A stretch of 64,000 bases of DNA from LSUCC0057 sp048549915 (GCA_048549915.1 JBLYYE010000010.1:86807-150806); one strand, 5' to 3'; counted from the first letter of the stretch, positions 1-9,183 are shown. Notes: generated from the sequence alone by a model not told the origin. Numbers and translations are program-made.

Positions 1-72
1 GAGCCGCAAGTCGCCACCGCGCGGCTCTAACTGTGCGATGGTTCCCACTGCGGCAATAATTCCAGTAAACAT
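1..72 (-). CDS. ribE: Riboflavin synthase alpha subunit, N-terminal fragment (cut by window edge)
   Basis: The 24 visible codons read MFTGIIAAVGTIAQL followed by EPRGGDLRL. MFTGII is the characteristic start of riboflavin synthase, which dismutates two 6,7-dimethyl-8-ribityllumazine molecules into riboflavin in the cytoplasm. The gene runs off the left edge. An AGGAG ribosome-binding site lies about 6 nt before the ATG. The gene follows ribD after a 24-nt gap, as in the usual gammaproteobacterial nrdR-ribD-ribE order, so it is probably co-transcribed with them. The family is called ribC in Escherichia coli naming. Confidence 0.9.
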   Translation of the reverse strand, partial: MFTGIIAAVGTIAQLEPRGGDLRL

Positions 73-96
73 TTTATTCTCCTATTGGCTGCGGGT

Positions 97-1254
97 TTAG
101 TAGTCTTTATCTGGGCTAAAGGTGAGACGCAGATCTTCGCCAATCTGGCGGCAGTCACTCATACTCAAAGCTAAGTGGGCATCAATAGTGACAATCGGTA
201 GATCAAACATCGGCCGAGCATCTGAACCGAACAATTTGGGTGCAACGTAACAGACCAGCTCATCAATTAAACCGGCACCGACAAAGGCGCCAGCAAGGCC
301 AGCACCCGCTTCTACTAACAACTCGTTACAGCCGCGCTGCGTCAGTGCTGCAACCAGTGCAGCAAGATTGACTCGGCCACCGTCGGCGGCCAGCGTTAAA
401 ATCTCGAGATCACTTTTGGCCGCCCTTAACTGCAATGCCTGGGGCTCGTCTGCCGAGCGCAATGTCGCCACTAATATCGGTCCGGGCTGTTTTAACAGCG
501 CAGCATCGGCACAGAGCCGCAGCTGGCTGTCGACTACCACGCGCAGCGGTTGACGAATAGCGCCGTCTTCAGCCGCAACATCACGCACGGTCATAGAGGG
601 GTCGTCGTAGCTCACTGTGCCGATTCCGGTCACTACCGCGCAGCTGCGCGCACGCAGTTGCTGCACATCCGCGCGAGCTGCGGGCGAGGTAATCCACTGG
701 CTCTGGCCACTGGCCATCGCCGTGCGGCCGTCCAAGCTCATCGCTGTTTTTACACTGATCCACGGCTCGGACTGCTCATGGCGCTTAAAAAAGCCGCGGT
801 TGAGCTGTCGCGCCTGCGCCTCTAATAGTGGCCCGCAAACGGTTATCCCAGCAGCCTGCAGTCGCTCAAGGCCCTCACCGGCAACCGCTGGGTTTGGATC
901 TTGGCTGGCATAAATTAGCTCAGACACGCCGGCCTCTATCAGCGCATCGGCACACGGGCCGGTTCTTCCGGTGTGGCTGCACGGCTCAAGCGTGACATAG
1001 ACCGTTGCCCCGCGCGCACGCGCGCCGGCCATCTCCAATGCCAAAACTTCAGCGTGAGCCTCACCAGCACGCAGATGCCAACCTTCACCGACCACTTGAT
1101 CTTGGTTGACGATCACGCAACCCACCATCGGATTGGGTGCCACACTGACGCGACCGCGCTCTGCCAACTGCAACGCGCGAGCCATAAACTGCTGCTGTTG
1201 CGCCGTAAAACTCTGTGCTGGCTGAACGGTGGCGGGGGATAGCGCATTGTTCAT
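97..1254 (-). CDS. ribD: Bifunctional riboflavin biosynthesis deaminase/reductase RibD
   Basis: This 385-residue protein catalyses two cytosolic steps of riboflavin synthesis: deamination of the diaminohydroxyphosphoribosylaminopyrimidine intermediate and NADPH-dependent reduction of the ribosyl side chain. The N-terminal cytidine-deaminase-like zinc site is visible as H67-A-E69 and C92...C101 in PCSHTGRTGPC. The C-terminal reductase domain spans roughly residues 155-380. The first about 17 residues extend beyond the usual start, so an internal start is possible. Its ATG overlaps the nrdR stop as ATGA, which implies translational coupling, and ribE follows 24 nt downstream. Confidence 0.96.
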   Translation of the reverse strand: MNNALSPATVQPAQSFTAQQQQFMARALQLAERGRVSVAPNPMVGCVIVNQDQVVGEGWHLRAGEAHAEVLALEMAGARARGATVYVTLEPCSHTGRTGPCADALIEAGVSELIYASQDPNPAVAGEGLERLQAAGITVCGPLLEAQARQLNRGFFKRHEQSEPWISVKTAMSLDGRTAMASGQSQWITSPAARADVQQLRARSCAVVTGIGTVSYDDPSMTVRDVAAEDGAIRQPLRVVVDSQLRLCADAALLKQPGPILVATLRSADEPQALQLRAAKSDLEILTLAADGGRVNLAALVAALTQRGCNELLVEAGAGLAGAFVGAGLIDELVCYVAPKLFGSDARPMFDLPIVTIDAHLALSMSDCRQIGEDLRLTFSPDKDY

Positions 1255-1712
1255 GCATCGACCCCTTTGGCGAGACGGTTTAGCTCGTCTTGGAATTCAC
1301 TAATATCTTGGAAACTGCGATAAACCGAGGCAAAACGAACATAGGCGACTTTATCTAACTCACTCAGGCGCTGCATGACTTGTTCACCAACCACCCGAGA
1401 GGGCACTTCGCGCTCACCTGCTGCCTGCAAAGCGTGCTTAATCGCGCTAATCGCACCTTCTATCTGCTCCATGGCCACCGGGCGTTTCTCCAGCGCGCGA
1501 AGTAACCCGGAGCGCAATTTAGTTTCATCGAACGGTTCGCGCGTACCATCGCTTTTGATGATGCGCGGCATCAACAGCTCGGCAATTTCATAGGTAGTGA
1601 AGCGCTCGCTGCAGCTGAGACATTCGCGGCGACGGCGCACTTGGCCACCCTCAGCTACCAGCCGAGAGTCGATCACCTTAGTCTCCAATGCATTACAAAA
1701 TGGGCAGTACAC
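1251..1712 (-). CDS. nrdR: Transcriptional repressor NrdR
   Basis: NrdR is the zinc-ribbon plus ATP-cone repressor of ribonucleotide reductase genes. The zinc ribbon is complete, with C3, C6, C31 and C34 and the arginine-rich RRRRE just before C31. The ATP-cone domain, which senses ATP/dATP, fills about residues 49-139. The length of 153 aa is typical. The gene sits immediately before ribD (4-nt ATGA overlap), its normal place in gammaproteobacteria. No NrdR box was identified in this window, so its targets lie elsewhere. Confidence 0.97.
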   Translation of the reverse strand: MYCPFCNALETKVIDSRLVAEGGQVRRRRECLSCSERFTTYEIAELLMPRIIKSDGTREPFDETKLRSGLLRALEKRPVAMEQIEGAISAIKHALQAAGEREVPSRVVGEQVMQRLSELDKVAYVRFASVYRSFQDISEFQDELNRLAKGVDA

Positions 1713-1723
1713 AGCAACTCCAG

Positions 1724-2419
1724 TTATTCACAGCGATCCATAGCACGCCAGCCGACATCCGCTCCCGAGTGTTGGTAGCTGAACCCTTCGGGGTAAAACC
1801 AACAGCGGTGCACGGCCCCACCCTCAACTGGAACGCCCTGATCAAAACCACTATCGCCGGGATAAAGCGACACCAGACAAGACTCTGCGCGGACAATCTT
1901 GGGTTCAACCCGGTAGGGCTCTACACTGTCGAGCGCTGCCAGCAATTCAGCGCAGTTGGCGTAACGGCCAAACAATATCAGGCTTAGGTAGGTTGGCGGC
2001 ATTATTTTGAATTCACCGCGGTGGTGTTGAGCGAGTGCTTGCTTGGCACTCGTCCAATGATATTCGTGAATCTCACCTTCATCGATCTTGACCTGCGCAG
2101 CGGTATCCACTTGGGCACAGTAGAAATGTGTCGCAAAGCGCCGACTCATTCCACTAGTCGGTGTCGTCCAGTGGGCATACTCAACGAGCGCCGATTCGGG
2201 CAAATGAATACCACACTCTTCCACACATTCGCGGACTGCCGCTGCAACGGGCGTCTCATTTACTTCGACAGCGCCACCGGGAAAGACCCAAGCGCCGCCA
2301 GCAAAGGCCAGCTCTCGGTTGCGACGCAACATCAGCAGCTCTATACCGTCGCCGCTATCGCGCACCACCGCCACCGTAGCGGCGGGGCGAATTAAGAGCG
2401 GCTCTTGGCTGTCACTCAT
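1724..2419 (-). CDS. Nudix hydrolase of unknown substrate
   Basis: This is a 231-residue Nudix-fold hydrolase. The Nudix box is complete and lies in FPGGAVEVNETPVAAAVREC followed by VEECG, with the REx2EE core glutamates that bind the divalent metal. These enzymes cleave nucleoside diphosphates linked to another group; the substrate cannot be told from the sequence. I chose the ATG that begins MSDSQEP. The frame also opens further upstream with a TTG overlapping the glyA stop, which would add 12 residues and has no good ribosome-binding site. It lies between glyA and nrdR on the same strand. Confidence 0.85.
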   Translation of the reverse strand: MSDSQEPLLIRPAATVAVVRDSGDGIELLMLRRNRELAFAGGAWVFPGGAVEVNETPVAAAVRECVEECGIHLPESALVEYAHWTTPTSGMSRRFATHFYCAQVDTAAQVKIDEGEIHEYHWTSAKQALAQHHRGEFKIMPPTYLSLILFGRYANCAELLAALDSVEPYRVEPKIVRAESCLVSLYPGDSGFDQGVPVEGGAVHRCWFYPEGFSYQHSGADVGWRAMDRCE

Positions 2420-2424
2420 ACTGT

Positions 2425-2448
2425 TCTGGCGCCACGAATAGCGCCAGA
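2425..2448 (-). other. Stem-loop between glyA and the Nudix gene
   Basis: A perfect 8-bp inverted repeat, TCTGGCGC...GCGCCAGA with an 8-nt loop, lies just downstream of the glyA stop and 6 nt before the Nudix ATG. No T-run follows on either strand, so it is not a canonical intrinsic terminator. A role in glyA mRNA stability or in limiting translation of the Nudix gene is inference. Confidence 0.5.
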
Positions 2449-2451
2449 GCC

Positions 2452-3711
2452 TCAACCGTAAACCGGTAACTTAGCGCAGACCGCCAGCACCTTTTGCTTT
2501 ACTTCTGCAATCACCGTCTCGGAGTTGCCCGCTTCGAGGCTATCCAAAACATCGCAGATCCAATGAGTGAGCTCGACAGTTTCTTCGATACCAAAACCGC
2601 GAGTGGTGATGGCTGGGGTGCCGACGCGCAGGCCCGAGGTAACGAAAGGCGAGCGCGGGTCGTTGGGAACCGCATTTTTGTTAACCGTAATGAAGGCATG
2701 ACCGAGCGCCTCATCGGCGTCTTTACCGGTGTATTCTTTGCCGATCAAGCTGACCAGCATCAAATGATTTTCAGTGCCCTTGGAGACGACATCGATACCG
2801 CGCTCCAAAAAGGTTGCCGCCATCGCTTTAGCATTGTCGATAACGCGCTGCTGGTAGGCTTTAAACTCGTCACTCGCCGCTTCTTTGAAGGCGATCGCTT
2901 TGCCGGCAATAACGTGGCAGAGCGGGCCGCCCTGGCCGCCGGGGAACACGGCGCTGTTAATTTTTTTAGCAACCGCTTCATCGTTGCACAAAATAATGCC
3001 ACCGCGCGGACCGCGCAGTGTTTTGTGAGTTGTCGAGGTAATTGCGTCGGCATAGGGCACAGGGCTGGGGTAGACACCGGCGGCAACCAAGCCGGCAATG
3101 TGCGCCATATCCACCAGCAGGTAAGCACCCACTTTGTCGGCAATTTCACGGAATCGGGCAAAGTCGAGCACGCCCGAGTAGGCCGAGAAGCCGGCAATAA
3201 TCATCTTTGGCTGGTGCTCAACGGCGAGCGCCTCAACTTGATCGTAATCAATCAGGCCAGTCTCGGCATCGAGCCCATACTGCACCGCATTGTAGAGTTT
3301 GCCAGAGAAGCTCGGCTTTGCGCCGTGAGTCAAGTGACCGCCATCGGCCAAGCTCATTCCCAGAATAGTGTCACCACCCTGCAGCAGCGCTAAAAACACT
3401 GCGCTATTGGCTTGCGAGCCTGAGTGAGGCTGAACGTTGGCGTAATTGCAGCCAAACAGCTCACATGCGCGCTCGATGGCCAACTGCTCAGTCTTGTCGA
3501 CATACTCACAGCCGCCGTAGTAACGCTTACTCGGATAGCCCTCGGCATATTTGTTGGTCAACTGGCTGCCTTGCGCTTGCATTACCGCAGGGCTGGCATA
3601 GTTTTCCGATGCGATCAGCTCAATATGCTGCTCTTGGCGCTGCTTTTCTTGCTGCATTGCCTCCCAGATGACGGGGTCAAGTTTATCTATAGTGAGTGCT
3701 TTATCGAACAT
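2452..3711 (-). CDS. glyA: Serine hydroxymethyltransferase
   Basis: GlyA interconverts serine and glycine with tetrahydrofolate, supplying one-carbon units; it is a cytosolic PLP enzyme. The 419-aa length and the full-length match are typical. The PLP-lysine motif TTHKTLRGPRGG is intact, and SENYASPAVMQAQGS near the N-terminus is diagnostic. An AGGA ribosome-binding site precedes the ATG by about 7 nt. The Nudix gene follows. No purine or methionine regulator site was recognised upstream; a weak TAAAAT -10-like element lies near 3793-3798. Confidence 0.98.
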   Translation of the reverse strand: MFDKALTIDKLDPVIWEAMQQEKQRQEQHIELIASENYASPAVMQAQGSQLTNKYAEGYPSKRYYGGCEYVDKTEQLAIERACELFGCNYANVQPHSGSQANSAVFLALLQGGDTILGMSLADGGHLTHGAKPSFSGKLYNAVQYGLDAETGLIDYDQVEALAVEHQPKMIIAGFSAYSGVLDFARFREIADKVGAYLLVDMAHIAGLVAAGVYPSPVPYADAITSTTHKTLRGPRGGIILCNDEAVAKKINSAVFPGGQGGPLCHVIAGKAIAFKEAASDEFKAYQQRVIDNAKAMAATFLERGIDVVSKGTENHLMLVSLIGKEYTGKDADEALGHAFITVNKNAVPNDPRSPFVTSGLRVGTPAITTRGFGIEETVELTHWICDVLDSLEAGNSETVIAEVKQKVLAVCAKLPVYG

Positions 3712-3875
3712 GGCGTTGTCCTACTCTGAGTGATGGCTGGAAAAGAGCGCAGAGCTGTGGACACTGGGCCAAGCAACGCTGCATTAAAGGCGGGGATTTT
3801 ACCTCAAAAAGCGCGGCAATTGCAGCCATTAATCACATCAGTATCGACTGCAGCGTCACCCATTTGCAGGGTTTT

Positions 3876-5333
3876 TCAATCCTTCTCAAATAGCGCCAAT
3901 GCCTCTAGGTGTGCCGTTTGTGGAAACATATCCAGCGCCGCAGCTCGGCGCCAGCGGTAGCCGGCCGCCAGCAGCGTCTTGGCGTCGCGCAAAAGTGTCG
4001 CAGGGTGGCAACTAATATAGATAATCTGCCTGGCCCCTGTCTTGGCAATCCAATCCATTGCCGCTGCGGCACCTGTGCGCGGCGGGTCGATCACCACCAG
4101 ATCAACGCGATCGCGGCGCGGCGCATCAAGTAGTCGCACAGGCAGCGGCTGAGAGAGATCAGCACAGGCAAACTCTATATTGTTGAGGCCATTTTTCATG
4201 GCATTGGCGACACCCGCGTCGACCAGCCCCTGCAGCCCTTCAACGGCGATAACACGGCTGTAGCGCGCAGCCAGTGGCAGTGCAAAATTGCCGCTGCCAG
4301 CGAATAGATCGACGGCCAATTCGCCGCCATTGGCAAGCGCTAACACCTGCTCAATCATGCCTCGATTAACGGCTTCATTGACCTGTAGAAACTGCCCGGG
4401 CAAGGCTGCCAACCGCACACTACCCGGCAGCTCGAATGCGGCTTCCGGGAGATCTTGCAGCGGGCTGAAGTCGCGCTGATCGGCCTCTCGCCACCACAAT
4501 TGAAGTTGCTCTGCCTGCATTCCCAGCGCTGCTGCTGCAACCGCTGCTGCGCGCAACAAGCGCTCGCAACCACTGTCATTGAGCCGCTGGCCTGGCGCCG
4601 CAGTCAGCGCCACTAGAAGAGTCGGGGTCGGGCCACTCACCTCGGTTAATTCGACCTCGGATATCAACAGTGGCTGAGCAGCTAGCAGCTCAGGCAGATA
4701 ACCGAGCAGTGTCGAGAGCAGCGGGGTCAACACAGCACATGTAGCAATCGGCTCAATGCGGCGACTGGCGACATTGCGAAAACCCAATTCGTAACGCCCA
4801 TCTCGGGTTTTCTGTACAGCCAAGCGCGCGCGCCGCCGGTAGCCGTCACTAGCTCCTTGCAGGGGTGGCAACCACGCTTCGACCTCTAACCCAGCGCGGC
4901 GGATATCGCGCGCCAAACTCTCTTGTTTGTAATCGAGTGCCGCAGCCGCATCGAGATGGCGCAGCGAACAGCCACCGCAGCGCGGGTAATAGCGGCAGCC
5001 GGGCTCTTTTCTTTGCGCTGAAACGGCAGCAATATCCACCACCACACCCTCATCGAAGTTGCGGTGGCTCGCTTCGCGGCGCCAGGTAACCTGCTCACCA
5101 GGCAGCGCACCGCGGACAAAACAGGCCTTGCCCTCAAGGCGGCCTATACCGCGACCATCGTGTGTCAGCCCATCAATCGTTAACGGCTGCTCGGGCTGGG
5201 CCAGCGGCTGATCGGGGGTAGCCTTCGCAGCGGGGCGTTCGCGACGGCTCCAACCGGCGCCGGGGTTGCGCGGCCGGCGGTGCGGATGGCCAGAGGTGCT
5301 GCGGGGGCTGCGCGGGGCGCGGCTCTTTTTCAT
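3876..5333 (-). CDS. rlmD: 23S rRNA (uracil-1939-C5)-methyltransferase RlmD
   Basis: This 485-aa protein belongs to the RumA/RlmD family, which methylates U1939 of 23S rRNA with S-adenosylmethionine. The iron-sulfur cluster cysteines lie in CRYYPRCGGC. A TRAM-type domain occupies about residues 48-110. The SAM site (DLFAGSGNFALPLA), the DPPRTGA motif and the catalytic cysteine in YISCHPATLLRD are all present. Compared with the usual ~430 aa it has a basic, Pro/Arg-rich N-terminal extension of about 45 residues. It is coupled by an ATGA overlap to batD, so it is the last gene of the MoxR/vWA operon. Confidence 0.93.
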   Translation of the reverse strand: MKKSRAPRSPRSTSGHPHRRPRNPGAGWSRRERPAAKATPDQPLAQPEQPLTIDGLTHDGRGIGRLEGKACFVRGALPGEQVTWRREASHRNFDEGVVVDIAAVSAQRKEPGCRYYPRCGGCSLRHLDAAAALDYKQESLARDIRRAGLEVEAWLPPLQGASDGYRRRARLAVQKTRDGRYELGFRNVASRRIEPIATCAVLTPLLSTLLGYLPELLAAQPLLISEVELTEVSGPTPTLLVALTAAPGQRLNDSGCERLLRAAAVAAAALGMQAEQLQLWWREADQRDFSPLQDLPEAAFELPGSVRLAALPGQFLQVNEAVNRGMIEQVLALANGGELAVDLFAGSGNFALPLAARYSRVIAVEGLQGLVDAGVANAMKNGLNNIEFACADLSQPLPVRLLDAPRRDRVDLVVIDPPRTGAAAAMDWIAKTGARQIIYISCHPATLLRDAKTLLAAGYRWRRAAALDMFPQTAHLEALALFEKD

Positions 5334-6631
5334 AATCTGCCGTTCCGGTTGGGGGCTGAGGTGTCGTTATTAAGCGGCGGCAAGGATACCTTGCTGCGCT
5401 CACCAAGTCGCCTTTGCTCTGCTTGCTGGCGCTTCAACGGCTTGCGCCAATGCGCCCAAACCAGACCCTTGTCGATCGGCGCGGTCTGGACCACAGAGCG
5501 GTTGAGCGCCGCCACCAACTCCGCCAACTCAGGGTTAGCCGCACTCGCCCACTGGGTTGGGGTAGCGACAATCTGTCGCTCAGCCAAGTAGGCGGTGAGG
5601 GCACGGTAGGCGACGGCACTTTCGCCGCCCAGCACCAGCGCTCGGCGCAACTGGCTATCGATGCGGCTGTTTCGACGGCGCCAAGCAAAGGCTGCGAAGA
5701 GCACTAGCACAGCTGAAACAACGAACAGCAACCAGAAGTTGATCGTTTGCTTATCAGCCATAGTCGGCGGCGCACCCTTCGCACCTACGGTGAAAGTTTT
5801 TCCCGGGGCAACAACCTGCAACCAGCGCTGCTGTTGCGGCTGCCAGTAATCTACCGACAGCTCGGGCAGCGGGTAACTGCCGGACTCGGTCAACAGGTAA
5901 TCTAACTGCCAGACTATTCGGCTGAGCAGGTCGCCACCGCGCCACTCGTCAATCCGCTCGAGCTCACTGGTAAAAAGCGTCACCGCCGGATCCTGCACCC
6001 GCTTTTGTGCCTGCTCGGCAAGGTTTGGCAACAACCCGTTACTCACCTGCTCGGCGCTCAATTCTAGACGCTGGCGCACCACAGTACCGGCCTGCAGAGA
6101 TTCAGACGGCAAGCGGTTCCAGCGACTTTGCAGTTGTAATTTAGCCGCAGCTGGAGGCAGAACTGAATTTTTCTGGGGTGAGTTTTTGGCGGGCAGCGGC
6201 AGCACATCGAATGTCATCGGTGCGCTGCTCACTGCGCGCTCAACCACTCTGATACCGTCTTTGCTCTCGCCACCCACACGCAATGAAAATTGCTGGGAGG
6301 GAAAGCGCCACTCACCCGCGCGCTGCGGAAAAAAAGTCCGCTGCCAAACCTGGGTCGCCCAGTTGCGGCCCTCGATACGACGCGAACCGTTGGTCGCCGA
6401 GCTCGGCTGACGAACAACCAATGCATCGTCGAGAGTAAACAGTGGCTGTTCAGTAGCGCCGGCGAACCAGCCATCAACCTGCAACTCAATCTCTAGAGTC
6501 ACCTGTTGGCCGATATAAATGGACGAACTATTCACTAAGCGCACTTGGCTGCGCACCTCGACCGCTTGCACAGACACCGCCGCCAACATCGAACAGAGAA
6601 TAGCAGCCCACTGTATAAGGCGCTTACTCAC
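5330..6631 (-). CDS. batD: BatD-family protein (oxygen tolerance / MoxR-operon membrane protein)
   Basis: This 433-aa protein has a signal peptide (about residues 1-24, RLIQWAAILCSMLAAVSVQA), a long periplasmic beta-rich region beginning VEVRSQVRLVNSSSIYIGQQ, one transmembrane segment near residues 300-320 (NFWLLFVVSAVLVLFAAFAW) and a basic cytosolic tail. That layout is the BatD family layout. I chose a GTG start at 6631: it has a GAGGAG ribosome-binding site and overlaps the upstream vWA+TPR gene by 8 nt, whereas the longer frame adds 41 residues of shadow sequence. It is the sixth gene of the operon. The exact function of BatD proteins is unknown. Confidence 0.85.
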   Translation of the reverse strand: MSKRLIQWAAILCSMLAAVSVQAVEVRSQVRLVNSSSIYIGQQVTLEIELQVDGWFAGATEQPLFTLDDALVVRQPSSATNGSRRIEGRNWATQVWQRTFFPQRAGEWRFPSQQFSLRVGGESKDGIRVVERAVSSAPMTFDVLPLPAKNSPQKNSVLPPAAAKLQLQSRWNRLPSESLQAGTVVRQRLELSAEQVSNGLLPNLAEQAQKRVQDPAVTLFTSELERIDEWRGGDLLSRIVWQLDYLLTESGSYPLPELSVDYWQPQQQRWLQVVAPGKTFTVGAKGAPPTMADKQTINFWLLFVVSAVLVLFAAFAWRRRNSRIDSQLRRALVLGGESAVAYRALTAYLAERQIVATPTQWASAANPELAELVAALNRSVVQTAPIDKGLVWAHWRKPLKRQQAEQRRLGERSKVSLPPLNNDTSAPNRNGRL

Positions 6632-8186
6632 CCGAACGCTCCTCTTCGCGCTGCTGTTGACGTCTAAACTTGCGCTGCAAGAACTCTGCCGGACCGCGGC
6701 TAACCTGCTGCAACCAAGCCTCGCGCAAGGCTGTTTCAGCGAGCTGCTCTGCACTCATCTGCTGCGTATTTTGCCACTGCGCCAACTCACCACTGCTGTT
6801 GGCATCTAACTCGCGCTCATCTATCTGCAACTCGATCGAGTCGCTCTGCCACTGCTCGACCTGTTGGCGCTCGCTCTGCTCAGCCATCGCCTCCAGCAGC
6901 GCAATCAACTCTGCGCGCAACAGCTGCGCCACCGACCACTCTGGCTCAAACTGCAGAGCGCGATTAACCGCGTTGAGGGCGAGGTCATACCTGCGCTCAG
7001 CCGCAGCAGAGAGTGCGGCATTGAACCAGCCTTCACGGCTATTGAGGGCGACAAACTGCTGCCGTGCCATGGTGAATTGGCCATCGGCATAGTAGGCTGC
7101 ACCGCTCCAATGCAGATCGATAAAGTGGCTGGCGGCGCGCGCGTAGTCACCGCGCTGGTAGTGCCAGCGGCCGAGCTGATCGGGGGTTAACAGCAGAGCT
7201 AGCGCACTGTCGCGCCACAGCGGCTGGCGCATCTCTGTAGCGTGCGCGGGCTGCGGCGAGCCGCCTTGTAACAGTGTGGCCAGTAATAGCGCGATCGGCA
7301 GTTGATGGCGATTCGCAGCGCGGCGCAGAGCCACAACTAGGAGCCGCAAAACTGCCAAGAAGAGCACTGCCATAATTATGTAGGGACTCATATCCCTGTA
7401 GTCACGGTGCTCCAAGGGTTGCTTTTGCCACTGCTCAGCCATCAGCGCAGAGTGCCATTGGGCAACAGATTTATTAACGTTTGAAGAAGAGTAAACACTT
7501 ACTCCAGAAGGTGTGTCGAGCAGTGGCTGGGCATTCAACCAGAGCAGGTGAACGCGGCTGCCAGAGGCTGACCAGCGCTCTAAAAGGGCTCTATCGCTGC
7601 CGGTGAGCACACCCGTAAACACCGCAATAGTGTCCGGTGGTTTCACCCAGTGGCGCTCCAGCTCGGCCAAATTGCGACCACCCGATGGCATCAATGCTGG
7701 GTTTAATTGCTGCAAATAGAGTGCACTAACCGCACTGTCGCGATTCATCGGCAGCGCCCGATGGGCGCTGCCGGCAACGACCCAAAGCTCGCTGCTGACC
7801 AAGCCGGCATGGCGCCACAACCCTTTGAGCAAATAGCCTGTGCGCTCCAATCGGCTTGGCGCTACGTCATCCACTAGTGCCGCTGAGGAAAGATCTATCA
7901 CTACAGTCAGCTCGGTTGCCGCCAACGACTGGTCTTCTCTGTCGAGACGCCAGGCCGGTCCGGCCAGAGCAGTAATCAGCAGTACGACTAGCAACCAACG
8001 ATTGAGGCTCTCAGGTCGCGATCGCCAATCAGTCGCTCGGCGCCCGCGCAGTGCTGTCGCCAAATGTGCCGGCAACTGTAGTGCAAGGCTATCAGTAGCA
8101 CCCCAGCGACTGGCCAATAGCACTGCTAACGGCAAAAGTAACCAGAGTGGACGCAGCCAGTGCCAACTGTTTAGCCATTCAAACAC
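6624..8186 (-). CDS. vWA + TPR membrane protein (BatB/BatC-like)
   Basis: This 520-aa protein starts with two N-terminal membrane helices (about residues 13-27 and 65-82), followed by a von Willebrand A-like domain (about 90-260), a third helix near 275-300, and a C-terminal region of TPR-like helices (about 345-450) that ends in a charged, Gln/Glu-rich tail. It resembles a fusion of BatB and BatC. The MIDAS start reads VVIDLSSAA: the second serine of the DxSxS metal motif is replaced by alanine, so metal-dependent ligand binding may be lost or altered. The start is GTG, 8 nt inside the end of the batA-like gene, with AGAGG upstream. Confidence 0.85.
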   Translation of the reverse strand: MFEWLNSWHWLRPLWLLLPLAVLLASRWGATDSLALQLPAHLATALRGRRATDWRSRPESLNRWLLVVLLITALAGPAWRLDREDQSLAATELTVVIDLSSAALVDDVAPSRLERTGYLLKGLWRHAGLVSSELWVVAGSAHRALPMNRDSAVSALYLQQLNPALMPSGGRNLAELERHWVKPPDTIAVFTGVLTGSDRALLERWSASGSRVHLLWLNAQPLLDTPSGVSVYSSSNVNKSVAQWHSALMAEQWQKQPLEHRDYRDMSPYIIMAVLFLAVLRLLVVALRRAANRHQLPIALLLATLLQGGSPQPAHATEMRQPLWRDSALALLLTPDQLGRWHYQRGDYARAASHFIDLHWSGAAYYADGQFTMARQQFVALNSREGWFNAALSAAAERRYDLALNAVNRALQFEPEWSVAQLLRAELIALLEAMAEQSERQQVEQWQSDSIELQIDERELDANSSGELAQWQNTQQMSAEQLAETALREAWLQQVSRGPAEFLQRKFRRQQQREEERSGE

Positions 8187-9183
8187 GCCGGCGGCCTCTC
8201 GCTAACCATCTGCGGCCATCGCAATGCCACCACAGCAATAGTGCGGAAACAGCCAATAGATAAGGATAGAGCGATCGCCGCTGGGGCTCCCAATACTGCT
8301 GCAACTGCACGGGAGCGAGCGTATTAAGCCGCTCATAAACCGCTTTTAACTCATCACTATTGGCGGCCTGAAGTAACTCACCCCCACTGGTTTGAGCCAC
8401 TCTCTCCAACAACTCCAGAGCCAGCGGATAGTCGCCTGAAGCAGCGGGGTCACCTAGCGCCACCGGGTATATCTCTATACCGCTACTCGCCGCAACTTTG
8501 GCGGCCTCTAGCGGCGGCACCAGACTGCCAGAATCTACTCCATCGGTGAGCAACAACAGACGTTTGGCGTGACTCGGATTGGCAATTGCCGTCTTGGCAT
8601 AGCGCTCGCCACCCACTGCAGCCCCCTCAAAAAGTGCAATAGCCAAGCCAATAGCATCGCCAATCATAGTCTTATCGCCGGCCAAACCGATCTCGCTCTC
8701 GTCGAGCAACTCGAGAAATAGCTCGCGGTCGGCAGTAAAGGGCATCTGCACATAGGCTTGGCCGCCAAATACCACTAGCGCCAAGCGCTCATCGCGCTCA
8801 GCCAACAACCACGGCCTCAGCAACGCCTTCACTGCATCCAGACGCGCCAGCGATTGCTGTTGGAGGGAAAAATCTTCTGTCGCCATCGATGCAGAGAGGT
8901 CGATAGCCACCAAGAGCTCACTGCGCTGCTCGCTTACCAGGCGCTCACTGCCAATCCACTGCGGCTGCAGCAATGCTAAAGCCATTAACAGCAGCGCACA
9001 GCGCAGAGCTAGCGTCGGCACCTTATTCGCGGGGCTAGCGGATAGGGCTCTGTACTGTTCAGCCAATCCAGCAGCGCGGTAGCGCGTCTGCGGCCAAGCC
9101 ATTCCGTTGGGCATCGGCAAAAAAACGGCTATAGCGATTATACCCGCCACCCATGGCCACCACTCTAAAGCTGCCCAGCTCAC
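8179..9183 (-). CDS. batA: BatA-like von Willebrand A domain membrane protein
   Basis: This 334-aa protein has an N-terminal membrane segment (WPWVAGIIAIAVFLP), a second helix near residues 60-75, a complete vWA domain, and a helix close to the C-terminus (YPYLLAVSALLLWW). The MIDAS motif is intact (AIDLSASM, with later conserved TMIGDAIG and LLLTDG). Such proteins are thought to present the vWA domain to partners handled by the MoxR ATPase. The GTG start at 9183 overlaps the DUF4381 stop as GTGA. A longer in-frame extension exists but lacks support. The gene is followed by a second vWA protein, overlapping by 8 nt. Confidence 0.88.
   Translation of the reverse strand: MSWAALEWWPWVAGIIAIAVFLPMPNGMAWPQTRYRAAGLAEQYRALSASPANKVPTLALRCALLLMALALLQPQWIGSERLVSEQRSELLVAIDLSASMATEDFSLQQQSLARLDAVKALLRPWLLAERDERLALVVFGGQAYVQMPFTADRELFLELLDESEIGLAGDKTMIGDAIGLAIALFEGAAVGGERYAKTAIANPSHAKRLLLLTDGVDSGSLVPPLEAAKVAASSGIEIYPVALGDPAASGDYPLALELLERVAQTSGGELLQAANSDELKAVYERLNTLAPVQLQQYWEPQRRSLYPYLLAVSALLLWWHCDGRRWLARGRRRV

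Noticed and set aside
2494..3393. Long 299-residue frame on the plus strand opposite glyA
   Set aside because: It is a shadow of the highly conserved glyA gene and has no recognisable domain.
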